A DNA stretch of 64,000 nucleotides from an uncultured Oligoflexia bacterium (GCA_913058265.1 CAJXPQ010000001.1:310001-374000); one strand, 5' to 3'. Shown: positions 54,183-63,763, counted from the stretch's first letter. Numbers and translations are program-made. Notes: generated by a model from the sequence alone, not told the origin.

Positions 54183-56345
54183 TTAATCATCACTCGCTAA
54201 TTTCTCAGCTCTTTCCTTAATTACTGTAGCTTGAACACTTGCAGGACATTCTTTGTACTCTGAAAACTCCATAGAGTAACTTGCCTTACCAGCAGATCCA
54301 GATCTTAAGTCTGTTGAGTAACCAAACATTTCTGAAAGAGGAACTTGAGCATTAATAATTGTTTCTCCACCAGAGTTTGTTTCTGAACCTTGAATGAGCC
54401 CTCTTCTAGAAGAAAGGTCACCAATTACGAAACCTTGAAATTCATCTGGAGTTTCAACTTGAACTTGCATATATGGCTCAAGAATAACAGCATCTGCTCT
54501 AGAAATACCTTGTCTCATAGCTTGACGAGAGGCAATTCTGAAGGCCAGATCTGATGAATCGACATCATGGTATTTACCATCGTTAAGATCAACTTCAACG
54601 TTAATTAGTGGGAAGGCCGCTAGAGGTCCTTTATCCATAACATCTTCAAAACCTTTTTCACATGCTCCAATAAATTCAGAAGGAATTGATCCCCCTTTAA
54701 TATTGTTTTTGAATGAAAAGTTTGTATCATCTCTCTCTTTTCTTTCATCACTAAGAGGTCTAATAACACCAACAACCTGACCGAATTGACCCGAACCACC
54801 TGTTTGTTTCTTGTGTGTATAATCAAAGTTTGCCTCGGTTCTAATAGTCTCTCTATAGTTAACTTGTGGAGCACCAACTTCAACATCAGCTTTATATTCT
54901 CTTTTTAGTCTTTCTACATAGATCTCAAGGTGAAGCTCACCCATACCTGCAATTCTTGTTTCACCAGATTCTTCATCAGTAAAAACGTGGAATGTAGGAT
55001 CTTCTTTTCTAAATCTTGCAAGACCTTTAGACATCTTTGCTTGTTGGTCTTTATCTTTAGCTTTAATTGAAAGCTCAATAACTGGAATTGCAATATGCAT
55101 ACTTTCTAGAGAAACATTAGTCATATCACTGTCATCAACAAATGTATCACCTGAAGCACAGTCAACACCTACCATTGCAACGATATCTCCAGCTCCTGCT
55201 TCATCAATATTTTCTCTATCATTTGAATTCATTCTAACCATACGACCAAGACGAACTTTTTTCTTTGTTCTACAGTTATAAATTGATTCACCTTTTCTTA
55301 ATGTACCTTGGTAAACTCTTGTATATGTTAACTGTCCAAATTGCTCATCAGTAATTTTGAAGGCCATACAAACAAGTGGCTTAGCAAAATCAGGCTCAAG
55401 AGTAATTTTCTCAACTCCGTCTTTCTCTTCTCTAATCGCTTGTGGTTTTGCACAAGAGATTGGACTTGGCAAGTATCTAGCAACTGCATTTAAAAGTGTT
55501 TGAACACCTTTGTTTTTGAATGCTGATCCCATGTATACAGGTGTTAGTTCAAGAGAATTAACTCCGTTTCTAACACATCTATGAATCTCTTCTTCAGTTG
55601 GCTCTTCACCCTCTAGATATTTCTCCATAACAGCATCATCAAACGCTGCTACTTCATCTAGCATAATGGCCCTTTTTTCTTCCATGAGCTCTTTTAACTC
55701 AGCTGGACACTCTTCTCTTCTGATGATTTCACCGTTATCACCGTCAGAGTAAATTGCCTCTCTAGTTATAAGGTCTACAACACCGTTAAAGTTCTCTTCT
55801 GCGCCAATTGCGATTTGCATAAGAACTGCATTGTGATTAAGTTTTTCTCTTAACTCATTTGCACCTTTATCAGCACCGGCTCCCATTCTGTCCATCTTGT
55901 TTAAGAAAGCAAGCCTTGGAACATTATATCTTTTCATTTGTCTATCAACAGTAATCGATTGTGCCTGAACACCTGAAACTGAACATAGAACTAAAACTGC
56001 ACCATCAAGAACTCTTAGAGATCTTTCAACTTCAACTGTAAAGTCAACGTGGCCTGGAGTATCAATAATATTGATTTTAATAGATTTTTGGTCACCTTCG
56101 GCACAAGTTATACCCTCTTTGTCATAACCTTCCCAAGTAACAGTGGTTGCTGCAGATGTAATTGTGATACCTTTCTCTTTCTCAAGCTCCATATGGTCCA
56201 TCTTTGCACCATCACCACCACCACGAACATCTTCGATCTTATGGATCATGTCACAATAAAAAAGGATTCTCTCAGTAAGAGTTGTTTTTCCAGAGTCAAT
56301 ATGGGCAGATATCCCAATATTTCTCGTCTTTGGTAAGTTTTTCAT
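54183..56345 (-). CDS. fusA: Elongation factor G, spd/mitochondrial-like type
   Basis: 720 aa translocase. G1 is [18 protein letters not shown]2 [17 protein letters not shown]3 [16 protein letters not shown] and G4 NKMDRMGA. Domain IV has [12 protein letters not shown] and domain V ends near the C-terminus. The HIDSGK loop, with Ser where canonical bacterial EF-G has Ala (HIDAGK), is the form I know from mitochondrial EF-G1 and the spdEFG1 group. The gene stands alone with no rpsL, rpsG or tuf nearby; whether the genome has a second EF-G is not visible. Confidence 0.93.
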   Translation of the reverse strand: MKNLPKTRNIGISAHIDSGKTTLTERILFYCDMIHKIEDVRGGGDGAKMDHMELEKEKGITITSAATTVTWEGYDKEGITCAEGDQKSIKINIIDTPGHVDFTVEVERSLRVLDGAVLVLCSVSGVQAQSITVDRQMKRYNVPRLAFLNKMDRMGAGADKGANELREKLNHNAVLMQIAIGAEENFNGVVDLITREAIYSDGDNGEIIRREECPAELKELMEEKRAIMLDEVAAFDDAVMEKYLEGEEPTEEEIHRCVRNGVNSLELTPVYMGSAFKNKGVQTLLNAVARYLPSPISCAKPQAIREEKDGVEKITLEPDFAKPLVCMAFKITDEQFGQLTYTRVYQGTLRKGESIYNCRTKKKVRLGRMVRMNSNDRENIDEAGAGDIVAMVGVDCASGDTFVDDSDMTNVSLESMHIAIPVIELSIKAKDKDQQAKMSKGLARFRKEDPTFHVFTDEESGETRIAGMGELHLEIYVERLKREYKADVEVGAPQVNYRETIRTEANFDYTHKKQTGGSGQFGQVVGVIRPLSDERKERDDTNFSFKNNIKGGSIPSEFIGACEKGFEDVMDKGPLAAFPLINVEVDLNDGKYHDVDSSDLAFRIASRQAMRQGISRADAVILEPYMQVQVETPDEFQGFVIGDLSSRRGLIQGSETNSGGETIINAQVPLSEMFGYSTDLRSGSAGKASYSMEFSEYKECPASVQATVIKERAEKLASDD

Positions 56346-56422
56346 GTTATCTCCAACAAATTTTATATGATAATTTTTTTCAGTGAATATTAGGTAAAAA
56401 ATTAATATCAGTCAATTTTTTG

Positions 56423-56451
56423 TTGCTAATTATTACCTATTTAATTATAAA
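56423..56451 (+). promoter_or_regulatory. Strong predicted sigma-70-like promoter, likely leaderless
   Basis: TTGCTA (56423-56428), a 17-base spacer and TATAAA (56446-56451), with the ATG 6 bases further on at 56458. A transcript would start at about the ATG. No ribosome binding site is seen, which fits a leaderless mRNA. Confidence 0.6.
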
Positions 56452-56457
56452 TACTGC

Positions 56458-57096
56458 ATGTCACAAAGAGATCTAACGAAAGAGTTACTCTATGAGGGAG
56501 TAAAAACTCTAGTTGAAACTGAAGCACCTCATATCCACCTTATTCAGCAAAAGCTGTATACCCTTTACTCATTGGCGTTTAACTACTTCCTTTACCAGTC
56601 AGATAAGAACCCTGGTCACTATATTATACGAGTTGAAGATAGCTATTTACTGGAGAAATTGATTAAGAAGTCAAAGGATCCAAGTTCGAGAAAGTTCCTA
56701 CAAAAGCTATCCCTACCAAGAAAGCTGAAATATGGACGCTCAATGTTTCATGTGGATTTTTTTAACTTTAGTACTTGGGCAAATACCAACGAATTACCCA
56801 AAGCAAAGATTAAAGGTGCCCTTATTGTTAAGAATGCCACCAAATCACCATTTGAACTTAATTCTGCGGAACCTGAGGACGAAGAAATGCTGGCAGCGTT
56901 AAAAGCCCTGCCCAAAAACTATTTTCTAGAGTCATTAAAAGATATTGCACCGAAGACTATTACCATCGCTTTTGAAGAAGAGTTCGAGGGCGTCACACCA
57001 CTCAGTTTTTCTTTTATTAAAGAAGAGCCGAATGAAAGGAGAATCAAAGGTGTAAGTATTTCTTCAGATATTAATGTTGATGATATCGACTACTAG
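56458..57096 (+). CDS. Soluble protein of unknown family, 212 aa
   Basis: No signal peptide, membrane helix, Cys or recognised motif. It is a mixed alpha/beta sequence with an acidic C-terminal end (SSDINVDDIDY) and an internal Glu/Leu-rich part. The gene is divergent from fusA and has its own promoter directly upstream of the ATG. It ends 3 bases before the end of the convergent CheY-like gene. Codon use looks like its neighbours. I cannot suggest a function. Confidence 0.65.
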   Translation: MSQRDLTKELLYEGVKTLVETEAPHIHLIQQKLYTLYSLAFNYFLYQSDKNPGHYIIRVEDSYLLEKLIKKSKDPSSRKFLQKLSLPRKLKYGRSMFHVDFFNFSTWANTNELPKAKIKGALIVKNATKSPFELNSAEPEDEEMLAALKALPKNYFLESLKDIAPKTITIAFEEEFEGVTPLSFSFIKEEPNERRIKGVSISSDINVDDIDY

Positions 57097-57099
57097 CAC

Positions 57100-57465
57100 T
57101 TAATCTAAAATTAAACGCAACTTAGTTATTAGCTCTTCACCTTTCCAAGGCTTGTTAATCACTATATTTTTAGGGTTAACCGTGAGAAACCCATCTAAGT
57201 TTAAAATATCTCGAGAGGCATCGCCACTGATTAATAGGAATGGAATATTTTTATTGTTTTTATTAAACTCGAAAACTTCATCACCGCTCACCTTTGGCAT
57301 ATTCATATCGCAAACAATAAGGTCAAAATCTTCACTCTCTAGCTTCTGAATACCTTCATCGCCGTTTTCCGCGTGCTGAATCTCAGCATCAAGCTCCATC
57401 TCTATGAGCATTTCTATTACTTCTCGGATATCTTGTTCATCATCACATAACAGTATTTTTTTCAT
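57100..57465 (-). CDS. Single-domain response regulator (CheY-like)
   Basis: 121 aa receiver domain with no output domain. The acidic pocket is in LCDDEQD (D8-D9), the phosphoacceptor is Asp53 (LIVCDMNMPKV), Ser in LISGDAS and Lys in INKPWKG. No kinase is adjacent. It lies 6 bases after the MetE-like gene on the same strand, so it may be cotranscribed with it and the cysteine desulfurase gene. The partner is unknown. Confidence 0.88.
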   Translation of the reverse strand: MKKILLCDDEQDIREVIEMLIEMELDAEIQHAENGDEGIQKLESEDFDLIVCDMNMPKVSGDEVFEFNKNNKNIPFLLISGDASRDILNLDGFLTVNPKNIVINKPWKGEELITKLRLILD

Positions 57466-57471
57466 AAATAA

Positions 57472-58263
57472 TTATACTATAGGATTGAGATTTTCATAGA
57501 AAAAAGCCTTAATACCTTCCAAAGCTATAAATAACTCATAGGCTCCAGTATTGCTCTCGAGTGCAAGGCCACAAGAAGGTGCAATGATAGCGCCATCTCT
57601 CAAGGTACCCTTTAAATAGCTTTTGAGGCCAGCCTGGTCCCCTAAAAGGACCATAGAAAACCCCGATATCAGATCCACTTTCAGGTGCTTTAAATCACTT
57701 ATGGAGTAAAGGGATAAGTCTAAGTGTATACAACATCTCTGACCAATGAGGTTCACTCTCTCAATATCTAGTTTGTCACAGCAGTGTAATGCTTTACCGC
57801 CGACATCAAGACTCTCTATGAAAGCTAAAACCTTCAAAAAGTCGTCATCACTACAGCTTGCTAGCATAGGCTCATCAAGCATAATGAGGACATCGTACTG
57901 ACTCCATCGATCGAGAAGCTCTTGATACCTAGCACTGAGACACTCAATTATATAGTCCAATGAGTGCCCATGATGAGGGTCTATATGGTCTAATATTCTA
58001 AGGGCAGTATAGGGACCTGTTAACTGATACTTAAAAGCCTTGATATTTTTTTCATTTAAGCTTTTAAAGAACTCTGATTCGTAAGGGACTGTGACAGATT
58101 TATGAGTCAGAATCTGCCCAATAGAGTTCTCCATTAAATCATTACTATTTAGCTTTGGTAGTGTGAATAATACCGGTAGATCGAACTTAAAAGTGAAGTC
58201 AAGAGCTTCATCTATATCTTTAAAAGGTAATGATCCAATATGAGTTGTAAGGACTTTTATCAC
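57472..58263 (-). CDS. MetE-core/UroD-like methyltransferase
   Basis: 263 aa. It resembles the catalytic core of cobalamin-independent methionine synthase: THIGSLPF at the N-terminus, YQLTGPYTALR, MLDEPMLASC, ALHCCDKLD and IIAPSCGLALES, where the His, Cys and later Cys are candidate zinc ligands. It is far shorter than full MetE (~750 aa). The start overlaps the cysteine desulfurase stop by 4 bases, so the two are coupled. Substrate not established; a sulfur or methyl-group role is an inference. Confidence 0.75.
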   Translation of the reverse strand: MIKVLTTHIGSLPFKDIDEALDFTFKFDLPVLFTLPKLNSNDLMENSIGQILTHKSVTVPYESEFFKSLNEKNIKAFKYQLTGPYTALRILDHIDPHHGHSLDYIIECLSARYQELLDRWSQYDVLIMLDEPMLASCSDDDFLKVLAFIESLDVGGKALHCCDKLDIERVNLIGQRCCIHLDLSLYSISDLKHLKVDLISGFSMVLLGDQAGLKSYLKGTLRDGAIIAPSCGLALESNTGAYELFIALEGIKAFFYENLNPIV

Positions 58264-59378
58264 AGTTTTGCAAAGATATTTTGAAGCCGTGTGAGCAGAT
58301 CTTTTTCTAAACTTATATGACTATAACTAAGCGAGAGCCTTATATTATTCTTTGCTTTATTTGTAAGACCCATTGCCTCTAAGACGTGAGAGGCTTCTAC
58401 TGAACCTGAAGAGCAAGCAGAGCCAGAGCTGACATCAAGGCCATTCATATCAAATAAAATAAGCATCTCGTCGGCACGTTTTGTTTCGTGAAGAAGGCAT
58501 ATGGTATTAGAGGATTGACTAGGGATCACCGATAGTTTTGGATAATTTGCAATCAACTGAAGAATTTTATCTTTAAGTTTTTTTGTCTCAAGAAATTCTC
58601 GCCCAAAATCTCGTCCATTAAGTGCATATTTTAATGAAAGGATACCGTGATAGTTAAGTGTTCCTGAGCGTAAAAAATTTTGCTGTCCTCCTCCTAAAAT
58701 AAGAGGCGCAATAGAAATTGCCTTCTTATAAAAACTAAAACCGACTCCCTTCAAGGCACCAAACTTATGTCCTGAAAAAGTATAGGCATCTATATGATCA
58801 CTTAATAATAAGTTCTCTGAAACTTTGCCAATCATCTGAACAGCGTCAACATGCAATTTAATATTATTCGCGACCTTAAGTTTGCTAATCTCTGCAAGGG
58901 GCCAGACGACACCGGTTTCATTATTCATATAAGTGGTATTAATCCAAACTTCATCAAACTTATCAGCATAATCTTTAAGTTTTACTTGAGCGGCAGAAAT
59001 ATCAAACATTCCATCTGGGCCAACATTGAGACAATGGACTTCAACTCCGTTTGACTCTAAACTATTAGCAATAAACTTAATTGCTGGGTGATCAGTAGTA
59101 AAATATATGAAGGCATTTATTCCACCACTGAGGTTAAATAATGTATTAAAGGCTTCTGTAGCACCGGAATGAAAAAGTAAATTATGGGATTCAACAGATA
59201 AGCCGAATGTATTATAAAGGAAGCTTTCAACTTGCTTAATTTCTTTATGAGCTGTCTTGCCAGAAGTATGCTGAGAAGAAGGGTTTACATCTAATACAGA
59301 TGTCTCAGACAAAGCAGCCCAAACAGAGGCCATAACAGGGGCAGTGGCATTATAATCAAGATAGATTCTTTTACTCAT
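58260..59378 (-). CDS. Cysteine desulfurase (NifS/IscS family)
   Basis: 372 aa PLP enzyme taking sulfur from cysteine for Fe-S clusters and thio-cofactors. YLDYNATAPV at the N-terminus, HVDAVQMIGK, AYTFSGHKFGALKGVG (PLP Lys in SGHK) and the active-site loop SSGSACSSGSVEASHVLEAM with the persulfide Cys are all present. The upstream gene is an Rrf2 regulator, separated by a hairpin. No iscU or other suf/isc gene is adjacent, so the pathway is not certain. Confidence 0.9.
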   Translation of the reverse strand: MSKRIYLDYNATAPVMASVWAALSETSVLDVNPSSQHTSGKTAHKEIKQVESFLYNTFGLSVESHNLLFHSGATEAFNTLFNLSGGINAFIYFTTDHPAIKFIANSLESNGVEVHCLNVGPDGMFDISAAQVKLKDYADKFDEVWINTTYMNNETGVVWPLAEISKLKVANNIKLHVDAVQMIGKVSENLLLSDHIDAYTFSGHKFGALKGVGFSFYKKAISIAPLILGGGQQNFLRSGTLNYHGILSLKYALNGRDFGREFLETKKLKDKILQLIANYPKLSVIPSQSSNTICLLHETKRADEMLILFDMNGLDVSSGSACSSGSVEASHVLEAMGLTNKAKNNIRLSLSYSHISLEKDLLTRLQNIFAKL

Positions 59379-59413
59379 AATCTAACTAAGTACACTAATT
59401 CGCAAGTATCTGC

Positions 59414-59442
59414 AAAAAAAAAAGGGATCTCAATGAGATCCC
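59414..59442. terminator. Bidirectional-looking terminator between the Rrf2 and cysteine desulfurase genes
   Basis: A perfect 8-bp stem, GGGATCTC/GAGATCCC (59424-59431 and 59435-59442), with a 3-base loop. On the minus strand it is followed by a run of ten T. On the plus strand it is followed by TATTTTTATG. It ends the Rrf2 transcript and could act as an attenuator before the desulfurase gene. Confidence 0.85.
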
Positions 59443-59471
59443 TATTTTTATGTAAAATTGTTCAACTTTAA

Positions 59472-60035
59472 TTATTGATTAATTTCACCAATACTTGGTC
59501 TGATAACTGACGTTGCTTCAGTAGTTGTAGCGGCCATAGTTTCAGTAACAATATTAGTAGCAGTTGCGTCTGTTCCAATATTCATTTCTCTAGATTTTCT
59601 GTATAGGTCACCTAAAGTTGTTGTTGTTAGGTATTCATTCATTAAGATACCTAAGTTTTCAAAGAATCCTTTCGTAAGGTTGAATTCAGTTGTATCAACC
59701 ATAGTCGTTTGACCATCAACTGATTTAACTTCTACACCAGAACTTGGAGTTCCTTGAATATCCTTTGCAGGATTAATGTTCTCACCAACACACTCTAAAA
59801 TATCTTTGATAGAAATCTCGTCCATGCTTCTAGCAAGAACATAACCACCACCTGGTCCTCTTACAGACTTAACAGATCTTCCAGTTCTTAACTTTCTGAA
59901 AAGCTGCTCTAGGTAATGTAGTGAAATTGATTGTCTTGAAGAGATTTCTTGTAATCTAACTGGGTTTCCATTTGAATGGAATGTTAAATCAAGCATTGCT
60001 CTAACTGCGTAACGTCCTTTTGATGTTAATCTCAT
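59472..60035 (-). CDS. Rrf2-family regulator lacking the Fe-S ligand cysteines
   Basis: 187 aa. The N-terminal winged helix is typical (MRLTSKGRYAVRAMLDLTFH; SVRGPGGGYVLAR). In IscR the region after it has three Cys and a His that bind a 2Fe-2S cluster. Here that region reads ILECVGENINPAKDIQG..., with only one Cys in the whole protein, so no cluster of that type can form. The C-terminal ~60 residues are Ala/Thr-rich (TDATATNIVTETMAATTTEA), longer than usual. GGAGGA precedes ATG 60035. It lies upstream of the cysteine desulfurase gene; whether it represses that gene is unknown. Confidence 0.85.
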   Translation of the reverse strand: MRLTSKGRYAVRAMLDLTFHSNGNPVRLQEISSRQSISLHYLEQLFRKLRTGRSVKSVRGPGGGYVLARSMDEISIKDILECVGENINPAKDIQGTPSSGVEVKSVDGQTTMVDTTEFNLTKGFFENLGILMNEYLTTTTLGDLYRKSREMNIGTDATATNIVTETMAATTTEATSVIRPSIGEINQ

Positions 60036-60136
60036 TTGTCATCCTCCATAATCTAATTAAACAAGTTGTATTTGTAATAGGGAATTTTTCTTCCTTGACT
60101 CCCAAAATTATTTGACACTTTCGGTTTGTCTAATAA

Positions 60137-60177
60137 TCTCTTTTAAAATTATGGCTCGTTTTAGTTGTTGACGTCAA
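60137..60177 (-). promoter_or_regulatory. Predicted promoter with 12-bp palindrome upstream of the Rrf2 gene
   Basis: GTTGACGTCAAC (60166-60177) is a perfect palindrome. On the minus strand its TTGACG forms a -35 element 17 bases from TAATTT, so a regulator bound there could cover the -35. The leader to ATG 60035 would be ~100 bases. The palindrome does not match the published IscR motif that I know. Predicted by eye. Confidence 0.4.
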
Positions 60178-60319
60178 CTCTTTATTACTTAAGATTACTT
60201 AAAAAGTTCTTACATCAAGTATAAGATCTAACTAATTAATATTAAACATCTTTTTAAGTTAAATGTAAGGCTATTTTTATGCTGCAATGAGGGAAAAGAT
60301 TGCCGAGCAACTTACTCAG

Positions 60320-60784
60320 CTATAAACCTGAGACTTCAATTAGTTCGAAATTTCGACTTTTCAACCCGTTAGAGCTGCAAACATCATTTATTGATATTTC
60401 TAAAAAATAGACTTTAAATTCTTCAGGCAGTTCTTTATATATAGAATGAATGAACTTTTTCCCCCATTCAACTAAAAAAAATTGCTTATTCTCTACATAT
60501 TCACCAATTTCTAATTGAATAATCTCATCTCTTTCTTTAATGCGGTAGAAGTCCCCATGAAGTATATCTCCAGATTCATAAAGTATTGAGTAAGTTGGGC
60601 TCATAGTCCCCTCATCATTTTCCTTATCAATAAAAATTTTTGCAAAGGTAGTCTTACCTGCACCAAGAGGACCATCGAGAATAATGAGGGCAGGCATTTC
60701 AACTTCCTGCTTTAGTTCATAGCTAATATAAGGAAGGTCAGATTCAAAAACTTTTCTCCAGCTACGAAGCTCTTTCTCAACCAT
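60320..60784 (-). CDS. tsaE: tRNA threonylcarbamoyladenosine biosynthesis ATPase TsaE
   Basis: 154 aa. Walker A is GPLGAGKTTFAK, followed by the TsaE segments SPTYSILYESGDILHGDFYR and FLVEWGKKF. It works with TsaB/TsaC/TsaD to make t6A37 in tRNAs reading ANN codons. The start shares a base with the stop of nnr, an arrangement common in bacteria. Confidence 0.93.
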   Translation of the reverse strand: MVEKELRSWRKVFESDLPYISYELKQEVEMPALIILDGPLGAGKTTFAKIFIDKENDEGTMSPTYSILYESGDILHGDFYRIKERDEIIQLEIGEYVENKQFFLVEWGKKFIHSIYKELPEEFKVYFLEISINDVCSSNGLKSRNFELIEVSGL

Positions 60785-62385
60785 TATTTTTCCCTATAAA
60801 TTTTGTCATAACTATCTTCAAGGGTATTAAAAGCATCAGGAAGGCACTTAATCAGAGACCTAGCAGACATGGCACGTACGCCAAATTTATCCGCTGCAAG
60901 TTTACCAGCAATAGAATGAATATATATAGACTCAGCTATTACTCGATTCATCTCTTCATATCTCTGAACTAAAGGAGTCTTCTCTTTTAAAGATTCCTCT
61001 TGACCTAATAAACCGCCAAGGATCCCCGCGAGAACATCACCAACACCACCAGTGGCCATTCCATCATTAGGATTAAAGTTGAAATAAGTATTCCCATCAC
61101 TACTACCTAAGAATGTACAAGGCCCTTTGAGAACGACAGTACAGTTGATATTATCCACCATCTCTCTCAAGTAACTAATAGGGCTTTGTTCAAGTTTTTC
61201 GTATTCTAATCCAGCAAATCGACAAAATTCTCCAAAATGGGGTGTTAATACCGTTGGAGCATTTCTCATTGCGAATACTTGTTTATCTTCTTGGTAGCTT
61301 AAAACGTTTATGGCATCAGCATCAATAACAACAGGTCCATCAAAGTTATTAAGAACTTCTAAAACAAGTCTTCGCGACCTGGCCGACCTGGATAATCCCG
61401 GACCGATAACAATTGATGAGTACTTATTAAGATCTTTTATTAATATATCCCACTTAGCAGTATCAAGAGGAACATACCCGTACATAATTTCAGGAATCAG
61501 TCTTGGAATAAGCTCTTGATACTGAGGCTCCCAAGTAGCAACTGTCACAAGACCTGAACCAACTTTAAGTGAAGCTATACCTGCAAGTGCCGCAGCACCA
61601 GTCAGACCATGAGAGCCACCTAAGATAAGAGAGTGTCCAAATCGTTTTTTATCAGCAAACTTATCTCTTGGGCTTAGAAGATCAAGCATATACTCTGGCT
61701 GTAATAAATATTTATTTCCCTGATTTTGAAAGTCTTTAGGTAGGCCCACGTCAACAGTGTGAAGAACTCCTGTGTACTTTGCTCCAGCAGAAATATAATG
61801 TCCCTGCTTTGGAAAACCTATAGCTAAGGTCATATCTGCAAGAATAGCATTCCCTTGGATTGCGCCAGTATTGCTCTCAACTCCAGACGGAATATCCATC
61901 GCAACTATAAATAAAGCACTATCGTTAACATAACTAATAACATCATACATAAAGTTAGATAAAGGGAGTTGAACTCCCGTGCCAAAGAGTCCATCAACAA
62001 CAATTGGCGAGCCCATTTGTTGGAAGTAACCGCTAACCTGTTCAACACTCTCTATATAATTAATCGATACACCATAGGCTTTTGCCATTTTTACTTGATT
62101 TAAAAGTTCTTTAGAACAATCACTTTCGGGAAACATGAGAAAGCCGCGACATCTGTGTCCTTTATTAGAAAGGTGTCTTGCAACTGCCATAGCATCAGAG
62201 CCATTACACCCCTTACCAATTAGGAATACAATCTCCTCCCTTAATCCTTGCTCGTCAATAACCTGGCCAATTATGTGAGAGCCTTGGACTCCGATATTTT
62301 CAATAATTAAAGCTTCATCAAAGCCAAACTCTGACTTCGCAATATCTTCAATTTCTCTCATTTCATCAACGGAAACAACTCTCAT
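60784..62385 (-). CDS. nnr: Bifunctional NAD(P)H-hydrate repair enzyme (epimerase and dehydratase)
   Basis: 533 aa. The N-terminal YjeF_N epimerase domain (residues ~1-215) has LIGKGCNGSDAMAVARHL and VVDGLFGTGV. The C-terminal ADP/ATP-dependent NAD(P)H-hydrate dehydratase domain has HSLILGGSHGLTGAA, VIDADAINVL, VLTPHFGEF and GMATGGVGDVLAGILGG. It repairs hydrated NADH/NADPH. It lies between glmM and tsaE in a minus-strand operon (11 bases after glmM). Confidence 0.95.
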   Translation of the reverse strand: MRVVSVDEMREIEDIAKSEFGFDEALIIENIGVQGSHIIGQVIDEQGLREEIVFLIGKGCNGSDAMAVARHLSNKGHRCRGFLMFPESDCSKELLNQVKMAKAYGVSINYIESVEQVSGYFQQMGSPIVVDGLFGTGVQLPLSNFMYDVISYVNDSALFIVAMDIPSGVESNTGAIQGNAILADMTLAIGFPKQGHYISAGAKYTGVLHTVDVGLPKDFQNQGNKYLLQPEYMLDLLSPRDKFADKKRFGHSLILGGSHGLTGAAALAGIASLKVGSGLVTVATWEPQYQELIPRLIPEIMYGYVPLDTAKWDILIKDLNKYSSIVIGPGLSRSARSRRLVLEVLNNFDGPVVIDADAINVLSYQEDKQVFAMRNAPTVLTPHFGEFCRFAGLEYEKLEQSPISYLREMVDNINCTVVLKGPCTFLGSSDGNTYFNFNPNDGMATGGVGDVLAGILGGLLGQEESLKEKTPLVQRYEEMNRVIAESIYIHSIAGKLAADKFGVRAMSARSLIKCLPDAFNTLEDSYDKIYREK

Positions 62386-62396
62386 ACTTATCCTTT

Positions 62397-63761
62397 CTAT
62401 ATACCTATTTCTGTTTTAACAACGTCTACGATTTCGTCACATGCCCAGATAACATCAGCCTCAACTTCACCTTCGACCATAACTCGAGCAAGGTTCTCTG
62501 TCCCCGAATATCTCAGCAGAACTCTTCCCTTATCATTCAGCTTATCTTCAACCTTTTTCACAACTTTAACAATACTAGGTATAGATTCGAATTCTTTTTT
62601 CTCTTTAACTTTTATATTTTTTAAAATTTGTGGCACCAGAGTCACTTCTTTAGTGAGCTCCTCAAGAGTTTTATTATAATATTTAAGGCATTCAATCACT
62701 TTTAAAGCTGCAAGAATACCATCTCCAGTGGTGGAGTAATCTTTGAATATAATATGTCCACTGGGCTCCCCACCAAATACAGACTTAGATTCAAGCATTC
62801 TTTTAACAATATATCTGTCACCAACTTGTGATCTAAAAAATGTCCCACCAAGTGATTTAACATATTTCTCTAGACCAAAATTACTCATGACTGTTCCAAC
62901 GACCTCTTTACCAGAACCAAGCTGTCCAGTCTCAATCATAAATTTTGCCATAATACCTATTAACTTGTCTCCATCGACAATTCGACCTTTGTGATCAACA
63001 ATCGCCACTCGATCTCCGTCACCATCAAGACAAATACCTAAGTCAGCACGGTACTTTAATACCGCCTCAGCACAAGTTTCAGGATGAAGTGCTCCGACAT
63101 TTTTATTGATATTTGTACCATCAGGAGCATTGCCGATTGAAATAATGTCAGCACCCAACTCTTCGAAGGCCAAAGGAGCAACTTTATAGCCAGCACCATT
63201 GGCACCATCTATAACTAAACGCATTCCCTCTAAAGTATATTCGTCAGAGAGCGCCTGCTTAACTTTTACAATATATCTGCCAACGACTTCGTCCAGACGC
63301 TTAGCATTTCCAAGTTCATTATCTAACTTCTTAGGAATCAAATCAGCATTGAGCACCATATTTTCTAATTCAATCTCTACCGTATCCGGAAGTTTGTGAC
63401 CTGTGCGATCAAAGATTTTAATTCCGTTATCGTAGTAAGCATTATGAGAAGCACTAATCATCACACCTGCATCTGCACGCATTGATTGAGTAACAAATGC
63501 CACTCCTGGTGTTGGTAATGGACCTGTGAGGATTGCCTTTCCTCCCTGGGAACAAACACCAGCAGAAAAAGCTTGCTCGAACATATAGCATGAGAGTCTT
63601 GTGTCTTTTCCAATAATAATAATAGGTTTCTTGTTTTTAGAATATTTTTGAAAATGGGCCGTCACTGCACGACCAAGGGAAAAAGCAATTTCGCCGGTCA
63701 TAGGAAAAACATTTGCTCTTCCTCTAATACCGTCTGTTCCAAATAGTTTTCTTTTACTCAT
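62397..63761 (-). CDS. glmM: Phosphoglucosamine mutase
   Basis: 454 aa. Converts glucosamine-6-phosphate to glucosamine-1-phosphate for UDP-GlcNAc, peptidoglycan and LPS. FGTDGIRGRAN, active-site phosphoserine loop VMISASHNAYYDNGIKIF, the metal loop CLDGDGDRVAIV, and the phosphate-binding RYSGTENLARVMVEG are all present, with normal length. The YbbR-domain gene ends 2 bases upstream, the usual ybbR(cdaR)-glmM order. Confidence 0.96.
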   Translation of the reverse strand: MSKRKLFGTDGIRGRANVFPMTGEIAFSLGRAVTAHFQKYSKNKKPIIIIGKDTRLSCYMFEQAFSAGVCSQGGKAILTGPLPTPGVAFVTQSMRADAGVMISASHNAYYDNGIKIFDRTGHKLPDTVEIELENMVLNADLIPKKLDNELGNAKRLDEVVGRYIVKVKQALSDEYTLEGMRLVIDGANGAGYKVAPLAFEELGADIISIGNAPDGTNINKNVGALHPETCAEAVLKYRADLGICLDGDGDRVAIVDHKGRIVDGDKLIGIMAKFMIETGQLGSGKEVVGTVMSNFGLEKYVKSLGGTFFRSQVGDRYIVKRMLESKSVFGGEPSGHIIFKDYSTTGDGILAALKVIECLKYYNKTLEELTKEVTLVPQILKNIKVKEKKEFESIPSIVKVVKKVEDKLNDKGRVLLRYSGTENLARVMVEGEVEADVIWACDEIVDVVKTEIGI

Positions 63762-63763
63762 TA

